Made by a program: the position numbers and the translations under genes
Source of the DNA: CAIYRG01 sp035577685
Lineage (GTDB): Bacteria; Pseudomonadota; Alphaproteobacteria; Micropepsales; Micropepsaceae
NCBI GenBank assembly: GCA_035577685.1
Contig: DATLVC010000068.1
Span: forward strand, 1 to 5,481
Length of the DNA stretch: 5,481 nucleotides
Direction of reading: 5' to 3'
Notes under the pieces: generated by a model
What the model saw: the letters and a program-made list of their open reading frames with translations, nothing else
Told to the model about the DNA's origin: nothing
Databases searched by the model: none
Shown here: one piece after another, positions 1-4,891 of the stretch
Layout: every line of letters starts with the position of its first letter
Numbering within the stretch: position 1 is the first letter of the stretch

Positions 1-910
1 GTGGTAGTCCTTCCAAAGCGGCTTCGAAGGTTTCCACACGCGCGATGCCGCAATCTTTCAGGAAGGCCTCGGCAACATCGTCCTCCCCGGCAAGCGCGCC
101 GGTATGCGACACCGCAAGTTCGGCCGCCGCCTCAGATCGCCCCAGCTTGTAGGCGATGATCGGCTTGCCGCGTTCGGCCGCGGCCAGCGCGAACGCTCTC
201 AATTCTTCGCCCTTGCGAATGGTTTCGAGGAACAGCAGATAGCCGCCGGTTTCCGCATCATCGAGCGTGGAAGCGCATATCTCGCCGATGCTCAAATCGA
301 TTTCATTACCGACCGACACCAGGCCGGAAAAGCCGATGCCGCGGGCGAGGCCGCGGGAGACCAAAGCCCCGATCATGCTGCCGCTATGGGAGGCAACAAA
401 AATACGTCCCGCTGGCAGTTTCGGTTCGGCGAAGGCGGCATTGGCGGTCAACAGCAGATGCGCATGCAGATTGACCACGCCCAGGCTGCTCGGACCAACC
501 ATTCGCATGCCGCTGCGGGCGAGGATCGCGCGCAATTGCCGTTCGCGATGCGCGCCTTCGCTGCCAGCCTCGCCGAAACCGCTGGCGAGAATCGTGACGA
601 CAGGAACGCCGACCGCGGCGCATTCCTCGACCGCCGGAATGACCGCTTCGGTGGGGGCGAGGATATAGGCATGATCGGGAATTTGCGGCAGCGCGGCGAG
701 CGATGGCCAGGCCCGTTCGCCAAGCACGGTGTCGCGTTTGGGATTGATCGGATAGATCGTTCCGGCAAACCCGGCCTGGCGCAGGAAACGCAAAGGCCGC
801 GCGGCGGTCTTGCTCGCATCGTCGGAGGCGCCGACCAGCGCCACGCTACGCGGGGAAAAAAGCGCATCGCGCAGGGATGGCCGCACGGCGCCAGCGCCCG
901 GCGGTTTCAT
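1..910 (-). CDS. NDP-forming acyl-CoA synthetase (acetate--CoA ligase family), 3' end outside window
   Basis: Reading leftward from ATG at 910-908, 303 codons stay open to the window edge, so the C-terminus is missing. Family role: cytoplasmic enzyme interconverting an acid plus CoA and NTP with acyl-CoA, NDP and phosphate through a phosphohistidine. Residues about 16-75 form the N-terminal CoA-binding Rossmann domain, with LFSPRSVALVGASD, the segment YPINPKR and a WPSLAALP motif. Residues about 135-230 form the succinyl-CoA-ligase-like domain, with MVGPSSLGVVN, SHSGSM and SVGNEIDLS. Residues 256-275 carry KLGRSEAAAELAVSHTGALA, in which His269 is the family's conserved, presumed phosphorylated histidine. 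Oddities: the usual GPN reads GPS, and the usual SQSG reads SHSG. The start touches the stop of the upstream acyl-CoA dehydrogenase (TAGATG) and has its own AGAGGA, so translational coupling is likely. The ATP-grasp half, expected beyond the edge, cannot be seen. A protein-acetyltransferase (Pat-like) fusion cannot be excluded. Confidence 0.92.
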   Translation of the reverse strand, partial: MKPPGAGAVRPSLRDALFSPRSVALVGASDDASKTAARPLRFLRQAGFAGTIYPINPKRDTVLGERAWPSLAALPQIPDHAYILAPTEAVIPAVEECAAVGVPVVTILASGFGEAGSEGAHRERQLRAILARSGMRMVGPSSLGVVNLHAHLLLTANAAFAEPKLPAGRIFVASHSGSMIGALVSRGLARGIGFSGLVSVGNEIDLSIGEICASTLDDAETGGYLLFLETIRKGEELRAFALAAAERGKPIIAYKLGRSEAAAELAVSHTGALAGEDDVAEAFLKDCGIARVETFEAALEGLP

Positions 911-2059
911 CTAGCTTTTCCTCTGATCGAAGCGCCGGTCGAAAACCGATTCGGCGATGCGGTTCTTGAGGATTTCGATGGAGCCGCCGGCGATCATCCA
1001 GCCGCGCGTCCGGCGCACGCAATATTCGACCAGCGATTCCTGGCTGTAGCCCATGCCGCCCATGATTTGCAGGGCTTCGTTGGACACTTCCCAACCGGCC
1101 AGATTGCAGGCGAGCTTCGCGGCCGCCGCATCATACCCCGAAGGCAAACCGTCCTTTGCATTGGCGATAGCACGGTACAGGAGCAATTGTGCGGCATCGA
1201 GCTTGACCGCGCTATCGGCGAATTTCCATTGCACGCCCTGAAATTCGCACAGCAGATGACCGAATTGTTTGCGCACCAGCGCATGTGCGCGCGCGACATT
1301 GAAAGCGTGGCGTCCCAATGCCAGCGCGCGTGCCGCGTTGCCCAACCGCTCGACATTGAATCCGGCAATCTGTTTCTTGAAGCCGCCTTCGCCGAGCAGA
1401 ACATTCTCTGCGGGGATCCGGCAATTGTCGAAATAGAGCGGCGACCATTCTTCGCCGCTCATGAAGCGCGACGGTTCGCCGATTTGGAAACCGGGCGTGC
1501 CGCGCTCGATCAGAACCGAACCGATCCCGCCAAGTCCGGGCCCATAGCGGACATAGACCAGGAACACATCCGCCTCGGTACTGTGGGTCGTGAAAATCTT
1601 GCTGCCGTTGATGATGAAATCATTGCCGTCCCGCGCGGCAGAGGTTCGCAATTCGGTGACCGCCGAGCCGGCGTCGGGTTCGGTCATGCCCAGGCTGATG
1701 AGTTTTCGCCCCGCCAGCAGATCGGGAAGAAAATGCGCCTTCTGTTCGGCGGTGGCATATTCGGCGAAGGTGCGGATGGGACCAAAATTCCCCGCCTGCA
1801 CGATGTCCGCGCTTTTCGGGCAGACCAGCGCGACTTCCTGAATTGCGATCACCGCGTCCATCAGCGTGCCGCCGACGCCACCATCGCTTTCTGGAATCGT
1901 GATCCCAAGCAGGCCCTGCTCGGCCAGCAGCCGGGCGATGTCCCAGGGGTACGCGGGGTCGTGGGCGCGTTGCAGGGCGCCGTCCGCCAATTTGGCTTGG
2001 GCGAAGCGCCGCACCGAATCGGCGAACGCTTTCTGCTCTTCCGTTAGTTCGAAATCCAT
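911..2059 (-). CDS. Acyl-CoA dehydrogenase family flavoprotein
   Basis: The 382-residue protein has the normal length for a cytoplasmic FAD-dependent acyl-CoA dehydrogenase, which oxidises acyl-CoA to 2,3-enoyl-CoA and passes electrons to ETF. The N-terminal helical domain begins MDFELTEEQKAFADSVRRFA. The middle domain holds the family signature GMTEPDAGSAVTELRTSA (residues 124-141) and the NGSKIFTTHS stretch. The C-terminal helical domain contains RKQFG (263-267) and QIMGGMGY (331-338). The usual YEGT catalytic loop is A-G-G-S (357-360), so the glutamate of the medium-chain type is absent. A glutamate in FNVERL (Glu237) sits where isovaleryl-CoA and long-chain acyl-CoA dehydrogenases carry their base, so activity is plausible and a branched or bulky substrate is possible. 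A GGAG lies only 4 bases before the ATG at 2059, a close and moderate ribosome binding site. The gene is second of three on this strand, 63 bases after the MmgE/PrpD gene. The substrate is unknown. Confidence 0.96.
   Translation of the reverse strand: MDFELTEEQKAFADSVRRFAQAKLADGALQRAHDPAYPWDIARLLAEQGLLGITIPESDGGVGGTLMDAVIAIQEVALVCPKSADIVQAGNFGPIRTFAEYATAEQKAHFLPDLLAGRKLISLGMTEPDAGSAVTELRTSAARDGNDFIINGSKIFTTHSTEADVFLVYVRYGPGLGGIGSVLIERGTPGFQIGEPSRFMSGEEWSPLYFDNCRIPAENVLLGEGGFKKQIAGFNVERLGNAARALALGRHAFNVARAHALVRKQFGHLLCEFQGVQWKFADSAVKLDAAQLLLYRAIANAKDGLPSGYDAAAAKLACNLAGWEVSNEALQIMGGMGYSQESLVEYCVRRTRGWMIAGGSIEILKNRIAESVFDRRFDQRKS
919..924 (-). promoter_or_regulatory. Ribosome binding site for the acyl-CoA synthetase, inside the dehydrogenase gene
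   Basis: On the minus strand AGAGGA lies 8 bases before ATG 910-908. It is within the last codons of the acyl-CoA dehydrogenase, whose TAG stop directly abuts that ATG. It supports the ATG at 910 as the start and implies coupled translation of the two enzymes. Confidence 0.7.
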
Positions 2060-2122
2060 CGCGCTCCGGGCCCTTGAATGCGTTGGCGGAAGCTAGCGGG
2101 ACCGAGGCGCCAGCGCAAAAGC

Positions 2123-3454
2123 TCAGTGCAGGTCGAGGCTCTGCTGCGAGTCGAGCCGCCACAGCCGTTCGAGCAAGGAGGCCGCTTTGGAGCGGCCGAT
2201 CACGGGGACCGTAAGCTCCAGATATTTCTCCTCCAGCTCCTTATCCGTCAGGGGCATATCGGGATCGCCTTTGCGGGTCTGCTGCAAATACCGCTCGATG
2301 CGGCCGTCTTTGGTTTCAATCGTCACCAGCGCCGCGCGACGGCCCGGAAACGCGGCGTCGATGCCCGGGTCCACTACGAGCGCGATGCGGTCCATCAGGC
2401 CGCGGGTCGCCGCATCGGCAATGCGCGCTTGATCGAAGGCGGCCAGCCGGACACTGCCATGCACAAGCGCGGTCGCAACCACATAGGGAAGGCTGAATCG
2501 CGCTTCGGCCGGTGTTGCCGGTTGTGCATTGCCCGCCACCGCCAAGGCCTCTCCATAGGTTTTGACGCGGACGCGCGCGATTGCCGCCGCCGGCACGCCC
2601 AATGTTTTCTGAACCTCGAGCGCCCCGTCGATGGCCGCGAAAGTATGACCGCAGCAGGCATGGTTCTTGAACGTTATCTGCGCGATGTGGAATTCGCGGC
2701 CGAGCGTCGCCAAAGCCGCATCCCAATCGGGTGCCGCACCCATGGCGCGGCCGAACCCGGAATCGCCTTCCATGATATCGAGCGATCCCGTAACGCCTTG
2801 GCGAGCGGCCATTGCTGCGAGCAGGCCGCCTTCGGCCGCGCGTCCCGCGTGAAGGGGCTTGGACATCGAATCCATCCGGAAGGCCTGCTGCAGCCCGGCG
2901 GCGAATGTCGACGCCGTGGCGAGCGCGTGGGCGAAGGCTTGCCGGTCGAGCCGGAAAATCATAGCCGCCGCTGCGGCGGCACCGAAGGTGCCAACCGTAC
3001 CCGTGCTGTGCCAAAAGCGATAATGCGCGCGCCCCATCGCGGCGCCGATCCGTGTCGAAATTTCGTAGCCGGCGATTACGGCTTTTAGGAAATGTTCGCC
3101 ACTCGATCCCGTTGCCTCGGCGGCCGCCAGCGCCGCGGCAATGACCGGCGCGCCCGGATGATAAATCGCTTCGCGGAAAATATCGTCCACCTCCATGGTA
3201 TGCGCGGCGGTGCCGTTGACGAGGGCGGCGGCTCGCGGCGTTGCCTTGCGGCCGAGTGCCAGATGTGCGGCGCCGTGGTCCAATTCCTCGCTAAGAGCTC
3301 TTTCAAGCAGCGTTGCGGGAGGGACGACCGCTCCGGGCAACAGCGCCGCATACCAGTCGATGACCGCTCGCTTGGCATGATGGACGATTTCGGGAGGCAC
3401 GGGCTGCGTCTCGAAACCGGCGGCGAATTCGGCAAATCTTTGAACAATTGTCAT
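2123..3454 (-). CDS. MmgE/PrpD family protein (2-methylcitrate dehydratase / cis-aconitate decarboxylase superfamily)
   Basis: The protein has 443 residues when started at ATG 3454, usual for this family of cytoplasmic dehydratases, decarboxylases and relatives acting on carboxylic acids. Family blocks appear in order: MTIVQRFAEFAAGF (1-14), HTMEVDDIFR (85-94), HPGAPVIAAALA (99-110), HSTGTVGTFGAAAAA (149-163), KPLHAGRAAEGG (199-210), FKNHACCGH (262-270), and the C-terminal GDPDMPLTDKELEEKY. The reading frame extends upstream to a GTG at 3538, adding 28 residues rich in Pro and Arg. I prefer ATG 3454 because family members begin this way, although no strong Shine-Dalgarno precedes it. The DDTH-like motif of classical members reads DDIFR here, while the following histidine in YHPGAP and the lysine in KPLHAG are kept. 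It is the first gene of the three-gene set and probably handles an acid related to the acyl-CoA substrates of its neighbours. Calling it prpD would be over-precise. Confidence 0.93.
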   Translation of the reverse strand: MTIVQRFAEFAAGFETQPVPPEIVHHAKRAVIDWYAALLPGAVVPPATLLERALSEELDHGAAHLALGRKATPRAAALVNGTAAHTMEVDDIFREAIYHPGAPVIAAALAAAEATGSSGEHFLKAVIAGYEISTRIGAAMGRAHYRFWHSTGTVGTFGAAAAAAMIFRLDRQAFAHALATASTFAAGLQQAFRMDSMSKPLHAGRAAEGGLLAAMAARQGVTGSLDIMEGDSGFGRAMGAAPDWDAALATLGREFHIAQITFKNHACCGHTFAAIDGALEVQKTLGVPAAAIARVRVKTYGEALAVAGNAQPATPAEARFSLPYVVATALVHGSVRLAAFDQARIADAATRGLMDRIALVVDPGIDAAFPGRRAALVTIETKDGRIERYLQQTRKGDPDMPLTDKELEEKYLELTVPVIGRSKAASLLERLWRLDSQQSLDLH

Positions 3455-3629
3455 GGCATGCTCAGCCTGTTTGCAGGGGCGCACCACATCGGCATTTCGC
3501 CCAAAAGGGCCGCGGCGGCTTAGCGGTGGAGGCGTCACTTTGGCTGCTTATGGCCGGCGCCGCCAGCGGTTTGGCCGCAGCCAGCGGCTTGCACTTCGTG
3601 GACAGCTTCAGTAGGTGATTGCGCCAGCA
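3455..3629. other. Non-coding stretch upstream of the leftward operon
   Basis: These 175 bases should hold the promoter of the leftward gene set, but I find no -35/-10 pair or operator I would defend. The only internal pattern is a direct repeat GCCAGCGG at 3562-3569 and 3580-3587. It lies in a short plus-strand frame (3550-3618) encoding an Ala/Gly-rich peptide that ends FVDSFSR. This could be the tail of a lost gene or chance in GC-rich DNA. Confidence 0.4.
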
Positions 3630-3668
3630 GGACAGGTGGCTGAGCGGTTGAAAGCACCGCACTCGAAA
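3630..3668 (+). pseudogene. 5' part of tRNA-Ser(CGA), broken at the anticodon loop (probable attachment site)
   Basis: The strand reads as a tRNA-Ser 5' half with canonical spacing. The acceptor 5' strand is GGACAGG (3630-3636), followed by TG. The D arm has stem GCT/AGC (3639-3641 and 3653-3655) around GAGCGGTTGAA. A26 is followed by the anticodon 5' strand CCGCA (3657-3661) and loop CTCGAAA (3662-3668), with anticodon CGA at 3664-3666. From memory it aligns without gaps to E. coli tRNA-Ser(CGA) over this span. The next five bases TTCTG cannot properly pair with CCGCA, and no variable arm, T arm or CCTGTCC acceptor partner follows in place. It cannot make a tRNA as it stands. Known biology: many tyrosine recombinases cross over in the anticodon loop, so I infer an integration junction with the rest of the gene elsewhere. 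A tRNA intron is the alternative, but no 3' exon is seen in the window. Confidence 0.85.
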
Positions 3669-3725
3669 TTCTGTAAGCGCGGTTTCAGCACGTTCTCCGA
3701 CATCCCACTAAATCACTGCAATTAA

Positions 3726-3816
3726 TACCCTATTTAGCATTTTCTTGGCATCCACCGCCATGCCGTGAAACAGAACGAAACGGAACGATTTTCCTGTTTC
3801 GGTAGCAAATAGGGTA
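3726..3816. repeat. Inverted repeat TACCCTATTT ... AAATAGGGTA
   Basis: A perfect 10-base inverted pair lies at 3726-3735 and 3807-3816. Both copies continue outside the 10 bases with a similar GC-containing flank (TTTAGC against TTTGC in the same orientation). The arms are 71 bases apart, too far for a simple terminator, so binding sites for a recombinase or accessory protein are more likely than a hairpin. Confidence 0.65.
3777..3800. repeat. Imperfect hairpin GAAACGGAA-cgatt-TTCCtGTTTC
   Basis: GAAACGGAA (3777-3785) faces TTCCTGTTTC (3791-3800) with one bulged T and a 5-base loop. A second GAAACAG at 3767-3773 can also pair with CTGTTTC at 3794-3800. No T-run follows, so I do not call a terminator. 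It belongs to the same cluster of short palindromes. Confidence 0.5.
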
Positions 3817-3820
3817 GCAA
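3801..3820 (+). repeat. Tandem GGTAGCAA direct repeat
   Basis: Two identical octamers GGTAGCAA lie at 3801-3808 and 3813-3820, a 12-base period. They overlap the right arm of the TACCCTATTT inverted repeat. Spacing just over one helical turn suits cooperative protein binding. Arm-type integrase or excisionase sites are the inference. Confidence 0.6.
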
Positions 3821-3931
3821 GCTAGTCGCCAAATGTTCTGCAATTTGGTGGCGGCGGTGGCGCGCTTTTTGTCCCGCATTCCATTGCCGAAACTCAGTCC
3901 GCTATGATCGCCACAATAGCCCGGCAGCTTC

Positions 3932-3940
3932 GGGGAGGGA
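3932..3940 (+). promoter_or_regulatory. Ribosome binding site for the two-helix membrane protein
   Basis: GGGGAGGGA ends one base before ATG 3942-3944, and its GGAGG core (3934-3938) is 3 bases from the start. Spacing is tight, but the purine run is strong and supports this ATG, which is directly followed by a positively charged N-terminus and a membrane helix. Confidence 0.6.
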
Positions 3941-3941
3941 T

Positions 3942-4820
3942 ATGGGGAAACTGAGGAACTGGCTGCCTGCGCTCGCAGCGGCGGCTATGCTGCTGTTCTG
4001 GGCTTTGGCTTTGACAGGCTCACTTCCTGTCCCTCATTCGTCAAACCAAGTGGCGGTCGGTGGCGATGCGATTTGCACAACACGAGAATGCCGGGAAGAG
4101 GCGACAGCGAAGGCGCTTGCAGATTATACCGCGCTGCTTGCTTGGTTTACCGGCGTCCTCGCCCTGGTGTCCAGCGTTCAGGGGTACTTTCTTTGGCGCG
4201 CTGACAAAGCCGCCGCTATTGCTGCAACCGCCTCGAAAGAGGCCACTACACGAAGCATCGATCTTGCGGAAAAGCGGTTCCTTTTGGAGGGCGACCGAGC
4301 TGACACCGCTAGGAGGGAAATCGGCGTCCTCCGCGAGCAATTCTATGCAGCCCATCGGCCAAATTTGGGAATTAGATTTATCAGAAGATTGCCTTATGCC
4401 GCTGGCACGTCGCCGGACGCCCAACCTATAAGGGTGGAGTGCTCAGTTATTAATTTGGGTGACAGCGAAGCGCGCTTTCTAGGCGGAAGAGTGCGCCTCG
4501 ATTGGTTCTACCCAACCGATATTCCGAATCCTGATGATTTGGTTGGAGAAACCATAACCGTACGGGACAGATTTGCCCCAAGCGCAAGAGACCGATTTAT
4601 AGCAACTTCTAGTGCTGATGCCGGATGGATCGACGCGAATTCGCAGGCCGCAACTGAAATCGGAAAGGAACTCTTTCTATTTGGATGGGTGGTTTATGCC
4701 GATGGAAGGGGCGCGGAATTTGGCGCCACGAGAACAACGTACTTTTGTCTCAGTTTCGATCCCGGGACAGAGCAGTTCAGAGCTGTAAGCTGGTTACCTG
4801 ACTGGAATTTTACGAGTTGA
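3942..4820 (+). CDS. Uncharacterised two-helix membrane protein with cytoplasmic C-terminal domain
   Basis: I do not recognise a named family for these 292 residues. The sequence shows a short basic N-terminus (MGKLRNW), a hydrophobic helix at about 7-28, an outside loop with two cysteines (C45, C50 in CTTREC) that could form a disulphide, and a second helix at about 64-84 (AWFTGVLALVSSVQGYFLW). A basic RADK follows, which puts the rest in the cytoplasm by the positive-inside rule. Residues about 88-135 are Ala/Glu/Arg-rich and probably a helical linker or coiled coil. From AAHRPNLGIRF (136-146) to the end the pattern alternates like a beta-rich domain, with VECSVINLGDSEARFLGGRV (165-184) and a Trp-rich tail. 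Similar layouts (two helices, linker, then AHRP and an INxGxxxA strand) are familiar to me from alphaproteobacterial hypothetical proteins. Codons such as ATT, TTT, AAT and AGA are commoner than in the left genes, consistent with transfer. A role as sensor or anchoring partner of the downstream gene is inference only. Confidence 0.85.
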   Translation: MGKLRNWLPALAAAAMLLFWALALTGSLPVPHSSNQVAVGGDAICTTRECREEATAKALADYTALLAWFTGVLALVSSVQGYFLWRADKAAAIAATASKEATTRSIDLAEKRFLLEGDRADTARREIGVLREQFYAAHRPNLGIRFIRRLPYAAGTSPDAQPIRVECSVINLGDSEARFLGGRVRLDWFYPTDIPNPDDLVGETITVRDRFAPSARDRFIATSSADAGWIDANSQAATEIGKELFLFGWVVYADGRGAEFGATRTTYFCLSFDPGTEQFRAVSWLPDWNFTS

Positions 4821-4876
4821 TCGACTGACATTGACTGCATAGTAAAACTTTCAATTGTCGAATGCCATTGCGATAC

Positions 4877-4883
4877 GAGGAGG
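4877..4883 (+). promoter_or_regulatory. Shine-Dalgarno GAGGAGG favouring a TTG start at 4892
   Basis: GAGGAGG is near-ideal and lies 8 bases before an in-frame TTG at 4892. The in-frame ATG at 4862 has no purine-rich site before it, and the ATG at 4885 is out of frame and too close to the site. This makes TTG 4892 the best-supported start for the last gene. Confidence 0.55.
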
Positions 4884-4891
4884 CATGCCCC

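Larger units (their letters stand above)
3669..3941. other. Repeat-rich non-coding region at the probable element end
   Basis: These 273 bases lie between the tRNA breakpoint and the membrane-protein gene and are more AT-rich than the left part. They hold the repeat cluster listed separately and no convincing gene. A 24-codon plus-strand frame (3833-3907) lacks a ribosome binding site and is not supported. Layout resembles the arm-site region beside an integrase gene, but no recombinase is encoded in the window. Confidence 0.5.

Noticed and set aside
104..2047. 647-codon open frame on the plus strand
   Set aside because: It lies antisense to the synthetase and dehydrogenase genes, which have clear family motifs. 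The translation is Arg/Ala/Asp/Gly-rich with no recognisable domain, a typical shadow in GC-rich DNA.
2078..3088. 336-codon open frame on the plus strand
   Set aside because: It is antisense to the well-supported MmgE/PrpD gene and has shadow-like composition.
3455..3538. N-terminal extension of the MmgE/PrpD protein to GTG 3538
   Set aside because: The extra 28 residues do not resemble the family N-terminus and the GTG has no ribosome binding site. ATG 3454 starts the conserved region.
3861..3871. GC-rich run followed by TTTTT as a terminator
   Set aside because: No stable hairpin with a usable loop precedes the T-run and no gene on the plus strand ends just before it.
3833..3907. 24-codon plus-strand frame starting at ATG 3833
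   Set aside because: It has no ribosome binding site, is very short, and overlaps the CCAAAT/ATTTGG palindrome. Nothing supports translation.
3884..3908. TTGCCG ... TATGAT as a sigma-70 promoter for the membrane-protein gene
   Set aside because: The spacer is only 13 bases, outside the workable range, and no better -35 lies at 16-18 bases.
4026..4032. CCTGTCC, complementary to the tRNA acceptor strand GGACAGG
   Set aside because: No T arm or variable arm precedes it and no discriminator-CCA context follows. It lies inside a coding sequence and pairs with the nearby GACAGG (4013-4018), so it is not the missing 3' half.
4230..4243. GCCTC-GAAA-GAGGC hairpin with a GNRA loop, containing CTCGAAA as in the tRNA loop
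   Set aside because: It is only a 5-base stem inside a gene with no flanking tRNA identity, so chance is the simpler reading.
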